Below, in pieces: positions 9,077 to 18,248 of a stretch of 64,000 nt of DNA. The stretch lies in NCBI GenBank assembly GCA_963760735.1, contig CAVXEB010000002.1, positions 1 through 64,000 on the forward strand. Reading direction: 5' to 3'. The position numbers and the translations under genes are program-made. Under the pieces are notes generated by a model. It was not told where the DNA came from, did not search any database, and saw only the letters and a program-made list of their open reading frames with translations. The DNA is from CF-46 sp963760735. Its GTDB lineage: Bacteria > Chloroflexota > Limnocylindria > Limnocylindrales > CSP1-4. Position 1 is the stretch's first letter; every line of letters starts with the position of its first letter.

Positions 9077-9708
9077 ATGCAGCACGCGACGATCTTCGGT
9101 GGGTTCGGCGGGCAGGGGCTGCTGTTTGCCGGCCACGTCCTCGCCCAGGCCGCCGTCATCGAGGGCAGGAACGTGTCATGGATGCCGTCGTACGGCCCGG
9201 AGATGCGCGGCGGCACGGCGTCATGCACAGTCATCGTCGCTGACCGCCCGATCGGATCGCCGATCGTCGACAGCGCCGACAGCCTCGTCGCCCTGAACCC
9301 GCCGTCGCTCGCGAAGTTCGAGCCGTTGCTCGCCCCCGGCGGGCTCCTGATCGTCAATGCCATCGCTCATCGAGGCCGAGCCCCGGCGGACGGACGTCGA
9401 CGTGGTGGCGCATACCGTGCTCCAGGCTCGCGCGGGCCGCGCGGCGACGAGCGGTTCGTCAGCATGGTCGCGCTCGGCGGCCTCCTCGCCCGATCGGCCG
9501 ATCGTCCGCGGCGACTCCGTCCGGCAGGCGCTCATCGAGATCGTGGGCGAGCAACGGCCCGCGTCTGATCGAAGCGAACCTCGCGGCGTTCGGCAGCGGC
9601 TACCGGGCCGCCGGCGAGGCGGCGGCCCGCTCGATCCTGCGGGCCGTGCCGGCGGCGGTGACTCGGATCCGGTCTGCCGAGATCGACGCGAGATGGCGCG
9701 CAGCCTGA
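9077..9708 (+). CDS. 2-oxoacid:ferredoxin oxidoreductase gamma subunit, several frameshifts
   Basis: Begins MQHATIFGGFGGQGLLFAGH, the standard gamma-subunit opening, then MPSYGPEMRGGTASCTVIV. After about 9360 the frame changes several times: SLIEAEPRRTDVDVVAHTV, then FVSMVALGGLLA, then ALIEIVGEQRP, then LIEANLAAFGSGYRAA. The last frame ends at TGA 9706-9708, overlapping the next start. All parts of a ~210-residue subunit are present, so the disruption is probably in the sequence rather than the genome. Confidence 0.8.
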
Positions 9709-10725
9709 TGACCGGTCGGACGGGCCTTCGGGCCGATCCGCTCGACTGGTTGCTCGAGCCGGATCAACCGGCCGTCCGGCACCTTGCCCTGCGACAGCTG
9801 CTCGACAGGCCCGCCGACGATCCGGAGGTGGTCGAGGCTCGCCGCGCGGCCATGTCCGCCGAACCGATCGCGTCGATCCTGGCAGCACAAGAGCCGGACG
9901 GGTATTGGGAGAAGCCCGGTCCGGGCTATGCGACCAAGTACCGGGGCACGGTCTGGCAGCTGATCTTCCTCGATCAGCTCGGAGCCGACCCCGAGGATGA
10001 GCGCGTCCGCCGTGCCTGCGACGTACGTCCTGTCGCACAGCCAGGCCGAGAACGGCGGCTTCGGCGCGTCCGGCGTCGCAGGCGCAGGACCGCCGTCGTC
10101 GTCTCGCGTCATCCACTGCCTCACCGGCAACCTCCTGCGGGCGCTGGTCGGCTTCGGGTGGCTCGACGACCCCCGGGTGATCCGGGCCGTCGAGTGGCAG
10201 GCCCGCGTCGATCACGGGAGAGGATGTCGCGACGTGGCACGCCTCGGGAACGTCCGGCCCGGCTTCGCCTGCGCGGCGAACGAGAAGCTCCCGTGCGCCT
10301 GGGGCGCGGTCAAGGCGCTCGGCGGGCTGTCACGGGTGCCCGTCGGGCGGCGATCTCCCCAGGTCTCTCGGGCGATCCGGACCGGCGTCGACTTCCTCCT
10401 CAGCCGCGATCCCGCCGTCGCCGACTACCCGGCCGGCTGGGGCAACACCGCTCCGAGCAGGTCGTGGTTCAGGCTCGGCTTTCCTTCGGGCTACACGGCG
10501 GACGTGCTCCAGAACCTCGAGGTCCTGGCCGAGCTCGGCCACGCACGGGATGCCCGTCTCGCGCACGCCGTCGAGTGGTTGCTGGCGGGGCAGGACTCGC
10601 TGGGTCGGTGGACGAACGAGAACGCCTACCACGGCAAGATCTGGGTGGACATCGACCGCGCAGGGCGGCCGAGCAAGTGGGTGACGCTGCGGGCCTGCCG
10701 CTTCCTTCGATCGGCCCTGGCGTAG
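9708..10725 (+). CDS. Squalene-cyclase-like alpha/alpha-toroid protein, one frameshift
   Basis: Starts at ATG 9708 inside TGATG with the gamma-subunit stop. About 339 residues once a frame change near 10020 is bridged. Repeated cyclase/prenyltransferase-like helices with QW-like pieces are visible (EPDGYWEKPGPGYATKYRG, HSQAENGGFG, AGQDSLGRWTNENAYHGK). Such proteins in Chloroflexota are often mislabelled as nitrogen-fixation proteins; there is no nitrogenase content here. Enzymatic activity is unknown: I see no DxDD acid motif. Overlap suggests co-translation with the oxidoreductase. Confidence 0.7.
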
Positions 10726-10750
10726 GGACGCGCACGGCCCGCCGTCGAGG

Positions 10751-10990
10751 TCACGGGGTCTCGAGGCGCACCCGCGCGTGTCCACAATCACGGCCCCCGC
10801 GAGCCCGACGATCACCGGGTTGAGGTCCATCTCGGCGACCTCCGGATGCGCCGCGACCATCGCGCTCACCCGGAGCAGCACCGCCTCGAGCGCAGCCACG
10901 TCGGAGCGCGGCGGGCCGCGGTAGCCGTCGAGCAGCGGGCACTGACGGAGGCGCGACGTGACCGAGGTCTCGGTCGCGACCTGGAACCTC
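10751..10990 (-). pseudogene. Acyl-CoA synthetase (NDP-forming) ATP-grasp C-terminal remnant
   Basis: On the minus strand the end of an ATP-grasp domain is recognisable: AALEAVLLRVSAMVAAHPEV followed by AEMDLNPVIVGLAGAVIVDT and the ending VRLETP. A frame change separates the last residues. This matches the last ~70 residues of ADP/GDP-forming acyl-CoA synthetases, where E-x-DLNP is conserved. No more of the ~700-residue protein is seen upstream, so this is a truncated relic. Confidence 0.65.
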
Positions 10991-11169
10991 CATCAGGCCG
11001 TAGACCGACGCCGCGGAAACATCGAGGCACCCAGGCTGAATTTCGAGGACCCGGTGACGACCTGGGATGAGCACCTGTTCGCCAATTTCAGCGAGCTGTC
11101 GCCCCGATAAGATCCGAGCCTCGGTGCGGTCATTAGAGAACGACCACCACGAGAGAACGGACGAACCCC

Positions 11170-11599
11170 ATGAACCTGACGACCACCGCGCAGGTCTCCG
11201 TTGACGGCGTCATGCAGGGGCCCGGCGGGCCGGAGGAGGACGAGCGCGGCGTATTCGAGCGCGGCGGATGGGCCCGACTTCGACGACGAAGCCGGGACGG
11301 TCATGGACGAGATCTATCAGCGCGCCGACGCGTTCCTGTTCGGCCGGAGGACCTACGAGATCTTCGCCGGCTCCTGGGGAACGTGGGACGACCCGGGCGA
11401 CAGCCCGATCTGGACGGCGCTGAACACGCGGCCCAAGTACGTCGCATCGACGGCACCTGTCGACCCGAAGTGGGCGAACACGACCGTCCTCTCCGGTGAC
11501 CTGGCAGCTGCCGTCCGCGAGTTGAAGGGCAAGACGGGTGGGGAGCTGCAGGTGTCGGGAGCGGCCGTTCCGGATCGCGGGCGCCCGGCCGGCCGGTAG
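11170..11599 (+). pseudogene. Dihydrofolate reductase-family (RibD C-terminal domain) protein, frameshifted and truncated
   Basis: ATG 11170 starts MNLTTTAQVSVDGVMQGPGG, the usual opening of RibD_C/DHFR-like NADPH oxidoreductases. A frame change near 11265 continues into a segment with FLFGRRTYEIFAGSWG and the block TGGELQVSG. The reading then stops at 11599, before the final strand/helix section (normally ~60 more residues). A possible -10, TAAGAT, lies at about 11106. Probably non-functional as read. Confidence 0.6.
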
Positions 11600-11640
11600 G
11601 CCTGGATCGTCACGCCGCCCGGCGTGGCCCGCGATTCGAC

Positions 11641-12057
11641 ATGGACGAGTTCGCGTCGATTGCCAAGAGCAGTGGCGACGTGGGCCTCATCTGGATCGAT
11701 CACAACTTCGCGGATCAAGCCTGGATCGCGAAGTCCGTCGAGGTGACGTTCGAACCAGGCGGTTGGCAGCCATCCAAGGGCGCCGTCGTTGGGGCTGGTT
11801 GGTTTGTCCAGCCGATGAGCCTGACCCTGACCCTGGAAACGAACGTCTACGGCCCGAAGGCCACGAAGACGTCGCAGTCGTACGAGCTGACCTTCTTCAA
11901 GTCGGTGTTCGATGGATCGCTGGCGATGCATGTCAACGGCGAGCCGTACTCGAGCTTCGACGTCGTTGGCATCACCAGCTACGGTGCCGCGACCCTCCAC
12001 AACCAGCAAACCACGGTCTTCATCGGCTGGATGCCGCCCATGGGGTCCAGTCGCTGA
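11641..12057 (+). CDS. Hypothetical protein, 138 residues
   Basis: No recognised family. The sequence alternates short hydrophobic and polar stretches, as in a beta-rich domain (SLTLTLETNVYG, TSYGAATLHNQQTTVFIG). There is no signal peptide or TM helix. The upstream bases are the tail of the truncated DHFR-like gene and show no Shine-Dalgarno, so the true start may lie elsewhere. Low confidence as an expressed gene; the open frame is not just a shadow, as no better frame exists on either strand. Confidence 0.4.
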   Translation: MDEFASIAKSSGDVGLIWIDHNFADQAWIAKSVEVTFEPGGWQPSKGAVVGAGWFVQPMSLTLTLETNVYGPKATKTSQSYELTFFKSVFDGSLAMHVNGEPYSSFDVVGITSYGAATLHNQQTTVFIGWMPPMGSSR

Positions 12058-12186
12058 AGAGGCACCCAGGCTCCGCAACGCCGGCACGCCTGCCTACCGC
12101 CGCGGGCCAGCATCTACGCCCAGCCAGCCTCCCAGTCCCGTCCGTCACTCCCCCGCCGACCCCTCCGGCGACCGGCTGGACGACGG

Positions 12187-13503
12187 CTACATCCCGGTCC
12201 TGGCCATCCGCCAGATGCCGCGGAACGTCGGCCGCTGACCGTACAGCAGCACGCCCGCGGCGTAGATCCGGGCCGCGACCCACAGCGCCGCGACGATGGA
12301 GGCGACGAGGAGTCCGATTGCCAGGAGGACCTCGGCCGCGGATGCCACACCGGCCGACACCTGGCTCAGGATGAGGAACGGGCTGACGAACGGCAGCACC
12401 GCGAGGACCGCCATCCAGCCATCGCTGATATCGAGCAAGCCGGTCGCGGTGTAGATCGCGACGAGATACGCAGCGGTCGAGACGAGCGCGAGCGGCATGA
12501 CGGCCGCCTGCACGTCCTCCTGGCGGCTGACCAGAGAACCGGCCGCCGCGTACAGGACGCCGTAGAGCAGGAACCCCAGGACCCCGAACACGCCGAGCAG
12601 CAGCAGCATGCCGATCGTGAGCCCGGCGGGCAGCGTCGCCTCCGTGCCGGCTGCGCCCAGCACCGCACTCGCCACGGGACCCTGGGCAACGAGGGCAAGC
12701 ATGCCGGCGCCGAGGAGGGCCACGTACTGGGTCAGCGCGACGGCACCGACACCGAGGACCTTGCCGCTCAGGAGCTGGAACGGCGTGGCCGCGTTGAGGA
12801 TGACCTCCATGACCCGCGAGGACTTCTCCTCGACCACGCTCATGGCGATCCAGTTCCCGTACAGCACGATCAGCATGAAGATCAGGACCGTCAGCCCGAA
12901 CCCGAGGAGGTAGTCGGTGCCGGTCTGGGCGACATCAGGCCCGGGGCCGGTACGGCCGGGATCGGGCCAGCTCATGGTCAGCTGTGCCGGCTCGAACAAC
13001 CCCGTCTGCTCGGCCGGATCGACGCCAAGGCGGTCGAGCCGGTCGGCGATGGCGATCGTCGTCGTCGCCAGGAGTGCCGTCCGGTTGGCCGACGGGTCTT
13101 CGCTGTAGAGCGTGAACCGCAGCTCGCCGTCGGCCGCTCGCTCGATCGCGAGGACCGCGGCGAGATCGCCGTTGACGACGGCCTGGCGAGCGACGGCCAG
13201 ATCGGTTGCATTGGTCACCGTGAAGTCGGCGCTCGCGCTGGGATCGGCCGAGCTCGGACCGGTCGGCGCGTTCAGGATCGCCTGGAGCGCGGCGACCGGA
13301 TCGGCCGCGATGTCGTTGGCCCCGACGTAGACCGCGATCTCCTGGGTCTCCGTCCGATCGACGTAGCGGATGATCACCGGCAACAGTGCCACGGCGACGA
13401 CCGCCGCGACGAGCAGGATCGTCCCCACGACGAAGCTGCGAGTCCGAACCCTGACGAGGTACTCGCGTCGGGCAACCGCAGCAATGTTCGCGAGGTTGCT
13501 CAC
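12187..13503 (-). CDS. ABC-2 type permease (NatB/YhaP-like)
   Basis: 438 residues starting with GTG 13503, which overlaps the ATPase stop (GTGA). N-terminal TM helix at about residues 22-45, a ~150-residue extracytoplasmic loop, then five or six TM helices from about 210 to the end. VVEEKSSRVMEVILNAATPF is the conserved cytoplasmic coupling segment of this family. With the upstream ATPase it forms an exporter; NatAB relatives move sodium or unknown compounds. The substrate cannot be told from sequence. Confidence 0.9.
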   Translation of the reverse strand: MSNLANIAAVARREYLVRVRTRSFVVGTILLVAAVVAVALLPVIIRYVDRTETQEIAVYVGANDIAADPVAALQAILNAPTGPSSADPSASADFTVTNATDLAVARQAVVNGDLAAVLAIERAADGELRFTLYSEDPSANRTALLATTTIAIADRLDRLGVDPAEQTGLFEPAQLTMSWPDPGRTGPGPDVAQTGTDYLLGFGLTVLIFMLIVLYGNWIAMSVVEEKSSRVMEVILNAATPFQLLSGKVLGVGAVALTQYVALLGAGMLALVAQGPVASAVLGAAGTEATLPAGLTIGMLLLLGVFGVLGFLLYGVLYAAAGSLVSRQEDVQAAVMPLALVSTAAYLVAIYTATGLLDISDGWMAVLAVLPFVSPFLILSQVSAGVASAAEVLLAIGLLVASIVAALWVAARIYAAGVLLYGQRPTFRGIWRMARTGM

Positions 13504-14450
13504 GTCGCAGCCCCGGGAGTGGCGAGCGTCGTCGCCTCGCGCTCGAGCGCCCCGACCCGCTCGACGAAGACCTCCTCGAGTGACGGATCTGCGACCTCGA
13601 ATCGCAGGACATCGCCACCGTGGTCGATCGCAGCGTGGAGCAGCTCCTGGGGATCGCCGCCGGCGTCGACATGAAGCTCCGTGAAGTCCTCGCCGGGGCG
13701 CGTCACCACGACGTGTGGCAGGGATTGCAGCCAGGCCAGGTCGCCATCACGACTCGTCGCCAGGCGGACCGTCTGGCGACCGGTCGATCGCTTGACCTCG
13801 CGTGTCGGTCCCGCCGTAACAATCCGCCCGTGGTCGATGATCGCCACCGACTCGCACAGCTCCTCCGCCATCTCGAGCTGATGCGTGCTGAAGACCAGCG
13901 TCTTGCCCCGGTCGCGCATCTCCAGGAATGCCGCCTTGAGGAGCAGGACGTTGACCGGGTCGAGCCCGACGAACGGCTCGTCCATCAGGATGACGTCGGG
14001 GTCGTGGAGCACTGTCGCGATGAACTGGACCTTCTGTTGATTCCCCTTCGACAGGCTCTCGGCCCTGCGGTCGGCGTAGTCGGAGATCCGGAACCGCGCG
14101 AGCCAGTCGAGCGCATCCGATCGCGCGTCCGACCTCGACACTCCGTACAGCGAGGCGTAATAGACGAGCTGTTCGAGGACGGGCATGCGGAGATACAGAC
14201 CCCGTTCCTCGGGCATGTAGCCCCAGGTCCGGCGCGGCCACGCCCGGGTCTCCCGACCATTCCAGGTGACGGTGCCATCATCGGCGCGCAGGAATCCGAG
14301 GGCGATCCGCATCGTGGTCGTCTTGCCGGCGCCGTTGGCGCCGAGGAAGCCGAAGACCTCGCCCGGGTGGACCTCGAACGTCACGCCGTTGAGCGCCTGG
14401 ACGTCGCCGAACCGTTTGCGCAGGCCATCGATCTTGAACACGGTCGCCAC
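13500..14450 (-). CDS. ABC transporter ATP-binding protein (NatA/YhaQ-like)
   Basis: Walker A GANGAGKTT, Q-loop region followed by MPEERGLYLRMPVLEQL, signature SKGNQQKVQ in place of LSGGQ, Walker B VILMDEPF, and the H-loop STHQ. The C-terminal ~80 residues are the DUF4162-type extension common in this subfamily. I chose GTG 14450 (VATVFKIDGL); a longer start at 14564 would add a proline- and glycine-rich stretch not typical of the family. Pairs with the permease it overlaps. Confidence 0.9.
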   Translation of the reverse strand: MATVFKIDGLRKRFGDVQALNGVTFEVHPGEVFGFLGANGAGKTTTMRIALGFLRADDGTVTWNGRETRAWPRRTWGYMPEERGLYLRMPVLEQLVYYASLYGVSRSDARSDALDWLARFRISDYADRRAESLSKGNQQKVQFIATVLHDPDVILMDEPFVGLDPVNVLLLKAAFLEMRDRGKTLVFSTHQLEMAEELCESVAIIDHGRIVTAGPTREVKRSTGRQTVRLATSRDGDLAWLQSLPHVVVTRPGEDFTELHVDAGGDPQELLHAAIDHGGDVLRFEVADPSLEEVFVERVGALEREATTLATPGAAT

Positions 14451-14671
14451 GATCGTCGGCTTTGCATCCTTCAGTGACAAGGTCCGATCGGCCCCGATCC
14501 CGTGGATGGACGGACTTCCATGGCCTGCGAACGGATCGGGCCAAACGACCCGTGACCCTCGCATCCAACCGCTCTTGTCCGCACGACCCGTGAAGGCGAC
14601 GCTCGGCGGGCCGACCGAAGCTCATGGCCGTGTGTTCGGCGCCTGAGGGTTGGCCGTACGAGGAGACCGGC

Positions 14672-15226
14672 ATGTCAGCACAACCGACCGGCATCACGCA
14701 CGCCCCCAGCCCGTCGTCGCGTGCCGAGAACCGCCGTCGATCGTCGCGCGTAACCAGCCCGTCCACCTGGCGGGAGCTCGGCCGGCACTCGTTCGGGGTC
14801 CTCAGCCATGTCAACGCCGCGGGCGAGCCACGCTCGAGCGGCGTGGTCTACGCCCTCGTCGGACGCCGGCTGTACATCGCCGTGGCACCGGATGGCTGGA
14901 AGGCCCGTGAGATCGAGACCGGCCACCGCGTGTCGATGACAGTGCCTGTCCGCCGGGGCGGGATCCTGTCGCTGCTCTTCCCGATCCCTCCGGCAACGAT
15001 CAGCTTCCATGCCCTGGTGACCGTCCATCCTGCCGGCTCCCGGGAGATCGCGTCGCTCTCGAAGGACCTGGCATCTCTGGTTCCGGAGGCGCGGCGGACA
15101 TCAGCCGTCGTGTTCGAGCTCGTTCCCGAGGGGCAGTTCCTGACCTACGGCATCGGCGTGTCGCTGTCAGGAATGCGCGATCCGACGGTCGCAGTGGCCC
15201 ACGTTCCCGTGGATCCCGCCGGATGA
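14672..15226 (+). CDS. Pyridoxamine 5'-phosphate oxidase-family FMN/F420-binding protein
   Basis: 184 residues, split beta-barrel flavin-binding fold. Family features: WRELGRHSFGVLSHVNAAGE, SSGVVYALVGRRLYIAVAPD and KAREIETGHRVSMTVPVR. Start ATG 14672 follows AGGAGA at 14661. Its stop overlaps the start of the DDN-family gene by 4 bp (ATGA), so the two are co-translated and may act on related redox substrates. Neither cofactor (FMN or F420) nor substrate can be fixed. Confidence 0.8.
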   Translation: MSAQPTGITHAPSPSSRAENRRRSSRVTSPSTWRELGRHSFGVLSHVNAAGEPRSSGVVYALVGRRLYIAVAPDGWKAREIETGHRVSMTVPVRRGGILSLLFPIPPATISFHALVTVHPAGSREIASLSKDLASLVPEARRTSAVVFELVPEGQFLTYGIGVSLSGMRDPTVAVAHVPVDPAG

Positions 15227-15936
15227 CGGCGGCCATGGCAGCCGAGAGAGCGGGCAACCGCGCCGTCGTCTGCCCCGTGGACGCGCCGCCGCCGAACCTG
15301 TCGCTGCCATACGGGCGGTGGATGAGCCGCGTCCTGGTGCCGCTCCACCGGGCGTTCATCCCCCTCAATGCGCTGGCCGTTCCGGCGCTGGAGGCGGGCC
15401 TCGGGGCCGCTGTCTCCAATCCGCTCACCGGCTACCTGATGGTCCTCCGAACGCGCGGCCGTCGGACCGGCAAGGTCCGCGCGGCGCCCCTCGGCTACGT
15501 GATCGTCGACGGCGCGATCTATTGCTGCGCCGGCTTCGGTCGCGAGACCGCCTGGTACCGCAACCTCCTCGTCGACGATCGTGTCGAGGTCGTCCTCCCG
15601 GGCCGGACGCTCACGGGGACGGCTTCGCCCGTCACCGAGCCGGCCGAGCATGCTCGGGCCTATCGCGCCCTGATCGCCAGCCTCGGCGGCGTCGGCCGGT
15701 CGGCACTCGGGGATCTGCGCCGGTGGGACGACGCCACGCTGCTCTCCGCGCACGCTGCGATCCCATTGGTCCGGATCACGCCCACCGGCGTCCTGGCCGG
15801 CCCGCTCGACCCCGGCGGGCGGTTCTGGCTGGCAGCGCTCGTCGGTTGGGTCGTCGCGGCAGCGGCGCTCGCGAGAGGCATCGCTTACCTACATCACGAC
15901 CCTCATTCCGGCCGGCACGGAGCTGCTCCAGATTGA
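15223..15936 (+). CDS. Deazaflavin (F420)-dependent nitroreductase-family protein
   Basis: 237 residues. The core GYLMVLRTRGRRTGKVRAAP, AGFGRETAWYRNLL and DRVEVVLPGR matches DDN/PF04075 proteins, which bind coenzyme F420 and reduce or bind quinones and nitroaromatics. A C-terminal hydrophobic helix (about 208-224) may anchor it to the membrane. ATGA overlap with the preceding PNPOx-type gene. A shorter member of the same family lies at 32067-32528. Confidence 0.85.
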   Translation: MTAAMAAERAGNRAVVCPVDAPPPNLSLPYGRWMSRVLVPLHRAFIPLNALAVPALEAGLGAAVSNPLTGYLMVLRTRGRRTGKVRAAPLGYVIVDGAIYCCAGFGRETAWYRNLLVDDRVEVVLPGRTLTGTASPVTEPAEHARAYRALIASLGGVGRSALGDLRRWDDATLLSAHAAIPLVRITPTGVLAGPLDPGGRFWLAALVGWVVAAAALARGIAYLHHDPHSGRHGAAPD

Positions 15937-15972
15937 AATGTCCGGGGGCCTGGCGGCGGTTGACTCTGGCGT

Positions 15973-15994
15973 GGGGCGGCGGAGGCCCCGCCCC
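15973..15994. terminator. Possible hairpin terminator between convergent genes
   Basis: GGGGCGG (15973-15979) can pair with CCGCCCC (15988-15994) around an 8-nt loop. It lies between the stop of the DDN gene and the stop of the Hsp20 gene, which converge. There is no clear T run on either side, so only the stem supports it. Confidence 0.4.
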
Positions 15995-16049
15995 CCTGTG
16001 AAGGAACCTCCGCCTGGTGGTCGGAGCGTGAAGCCCGACCTCGAGGGCC

Positions 16050-16493
16050 TCAGAGCACCTGGACCTTGACGTGCGTCGGCTTGACCTCCTCGGTCTTCGG
16101 GAGCGTGAGGGTGAGCAGCCCGTTCTTGAACTCGGCCTTGGCGGCCTCGGCCTTGATCGGCGTCGGCACCGAGAAGCTTCGTCGGAACATGCCTCGGCTG
16201 AGCTCTCTGTGAACGAAGCCCTCCTCGAGCGGCTCCTCCTCCATGAACGAACCGTTGATCGTGACCAGGTCGTCGCCGATGGTGACGTCGAGGTCTTCGG
16301 GCTTCACGCCGGGCAGCGCGATCTTCGCGATCACCGTCTCCGGCGTCGTGTACAGATCGAGCGCGGGAATGACCTGCTTCTCGCCATCGCCGATCCAGAT
16401 CGGCCTGAAGAACCGCTCGTCGAAGAGACGTTCCATCGCGTCCTTGAACGAGACGAAATCTGCGACTGGGGTTGGACGCCGGATGACCGTCAT
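16050..16493 (-). CDS. hsp20: Hsp20/alpha-crystallin small heat-shock protein
   Basis: 147 residues. The alpha-crystallin domain spans about 40-140, with IALPGVKPEDLDVTIGDD, GSFMEEEPLEEGFVHREL and the conserved end FKNGLLTLTLPK (A/G-x-L in beta-9). Holds unfolding proteins in an ATP-independent way. Clear Shine-Dalgarno GGAGGTG 6-7 nt before ATG. No CIRCE or HAIR element was recognised upstream. Confidence 0.94.
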   Translation of the reverse strand: MTVIRRPTPVADFVSFKDAMERLFDERFFRPIWIGDGEKQVIPALDLYTTPETVIAKIALPGVKPEDLDVTIGDDLVTINGSFMEEEPLEEGFVHRELSRGMFRRSFSVPTPIKAEAAKAEFKNGLLTLTLPKTEEVKPTHVKVQVL

Positions 16494-16768
16494 CTCGGCA
16501 CCTCCATGCTCGCGGACGGGTCGATGACCCCGGCCGACGGGGAGTCACGTCGGCCCGTCCAGACCATCCAGTCTCGATGGTCCGTTGGTGGCAAACGAGA
16601 GCCATCCGACCCGAAGGCGTCGAGTCGCTCCGACCGAATCGCCGGGCCGATCCCGCGGGACCTTCGTTCGGGCCGTTCGGCATGCGTCGCCGCATCCAAT
16701 GGCCGATGCGCGTGTGGCCGGCCGGCGCCATCCTCGGGGCAGGACAGGGTGCACGGAGGTCATGCCCG

Positions 16769-17290
16769 ATGAATGCAGCCACGACAGTTGACCGACCCTA
16801 CCAACCCCTCCTCGACTGGCTCGCCGCCGAAGGCGTCGAGTACGAGATTTACGAGCATGACCCGGCCTTCACGGCCCGCGCGACGGCCACGGCCGAGGGC
16901 GTCGATCCCCGGACGTTCGCCAAGGTCGTTGCCATCTCACCCCACGACGGATCGCCTGCCCTTGTCGTCCTTGAAGCCACCGATCACCTCGACCTCGAGA
17001 AGGCCCATCGTGTCCTGGATGCGAGCGACGTTCGCCTGCTGAACGAGTCCGAGCTGTCGGCCCTGGCGCCGGCCTGCGAAGTCGGCGCGATCCCCGCCGT
17101 CGGCGCCCTGTTCGGGCTGCGGACCTACGCGGATCACGCCCTGCGGGATGACCCCGAGATCAGCTTCAACGCGGGCAGCCATCGCTTCAGCGCTCGTGTG
17201 GAGCGAGCGGTGTGGGAAAGCGCCTGCAACGTCGCCTACGCCGATCTGGCCGAAGACGTCGAGGCCGAACCGGCATGGGCCCGGCCGTGA
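16769..17290 (+). CDS. YbaK/EbsC-family aminoacyl-tRNA deacylase
   Basis: 173 residues. Domain-typical pieces: VEYEIYEHDPAFTARATATA, FAKVVAIS, HLDLEKAHRVL and IPAVGALFGLRTYADHAL. These enzymes hydrolyse mischarged tRNAs (for example Cys-tRNA-Pro) in trans. GGAGGT (16755-16760) sets ATG 16769. The next gene overlaps its end by 16 bp. Confidence 0.88.
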   Translation: MNAATTVDRPYQPLLDWLAAEGVEYEIYEHDPAFTARATATAEGVDPRTFAKVVAISPHDGSPALVVLEATDHLDLEKAHRVLDASDVRLLNESELSALAPACEVGAIPAVGALFGLRTYADHALRDDPEISFNAGSHRFSARVERAVWESACNVAYADLAEDVEAEPAWARP

Positions 17291-17901
17291 TCGCGGTGGC
17301 AGCCAACACTCGCTCCGGCACGCTGGTGTGGATCGACGCGAGTGAGGCCGTCATCGTCCGCGTCGAAGGGGATCGGGTTCGGCTCGTCCGTGTCGAGTCG
17401 GAGGTGCCGGCCCGTCACCGGGCGACCGGTCACGTCCGGCACGATCCGGGCATCCGTCACGGAGGCGGCGGCAGCTCCCAGACGGCCGGCGAACCGCACC
17501 GCCTCGAGCACTTGAGGCAGTTCGTCGAACACATCGTGAACCGGTTGCCGCCGGGCGACGACCTGCTGATCCTCGGTCCGGGGACGGTCCACGAACGCCT
17601 GGCGCGGCGGCTCACCGAGAGTGACAAGCACCATGGGCGCCAGCGCGACATCGCCTGCGAAGCGTCCCCGCCGTTGACCGACGGTCAGCTCGTCGCCCGC
17701 CTCCGCCGGTTCTCGGGCGTCGAACCACGGCGGCACACGGTCGGAGCGCATCGCTGGGTCAAACCCTCGGCACGCCGCTCATCGGACGAGGCGAATGGTC
17801 CGCCACACCGCGTCGCCGTGAAGGGACGTCGCGACCGAGAGCCGGCGCCCGAGGAGTGGGGACAGGGACAGGGACGACGGAGCGATGCGAGCCATGAGTA
17901 G
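17275..17901 (+). CDS. Conserved protein with an eRF1-domain-3/host-attachment-like fold (tentative)
   Basis: 208 residues. Opens VWIDASEAVIVRVEGDRVRL with VESEVPARHRATGHV, then RLEHLRQFVEHIVNRLPPGD, DLLILGPGTVHERLARRL and LTDGQLVARLRRFSG. This order (short strand with acidic residue, H-R-rich linker, a GPG-x2-H/K loop, then T-x-RQL) resembles proteins annotated as translational-machinery or eRF1-like family. A ribosome-associated role would be inference. The C-terminal ~40 residues are basic and low-complexity. ATG 17275 overlaps ybaK by 16 bp. Confidence 0.55.
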   Translation: MGPAVIAVAANTRSGTLVWIDASEAVIVRVEGDRVRLVRVESEVPARHRATGHVRHDPGIRHGGGGSSQTAGEPHRLEHLRQFVEHIVNRLPPGDDLLILGPGTVHERLARRLTESDKHHGRQRDIACEASPPLTDGQLVARLRRFSGVEPRRHTVGAHRWVKPSARRSSDEANGPPHRVAVKGRRDREPAPEEWGQGQGRRSDASHE

Positions 17902-18248
17902 TGCTCGGCGCCGGGGGGCGACAGGGGCCGCCCCCCGGCGCGTATTCGCGTCAGTCCTCGTCGGGGTACGAGAGCGGCGTGGTGGGCTCCCATCCTCGTC
18001 GTCATCTGGCCTGCTCGTCGTGATCGCCGAGATCGTCGGGGCCTGGCCGCGGCGCTCTCGGCGCCATGCCGGCGATCGCCCGATCCATGACGACTTGTGC
18101 CTGAACTCGAGAAGACGCGGCAGCAACGATGGCCTGCCGGGCGGGTTCGGCCGGCGGCGCGTAGGCTGTTCGCACGCGCTGGCTCGATCAAGCTATCCGG
18201 GCCGCGCACCGGACGGCGATGCCCTGAGCCTGACAGGAGGGCCGACCG
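17902..18248. other. Intergenic stretch with no recognised gene
   Basis: 347 bp between the eRF1-like gene and the bactofilin-like gene. I see no gene, RNA or strong hairpin in it apart from the Shine-Dalgarno AGGAGGG (18235-18241) of the following gene. It probably carries that gene's promoter. Confidence 0.5.

Noticed and set aside
9708..10725. Nitrogen-fixation protein label for the cyclase-like gene
   Set aside because: No nitrogenase motifs (P-loop, cluster cysteines); repeats fit an alpha/alpha-toroid fold.
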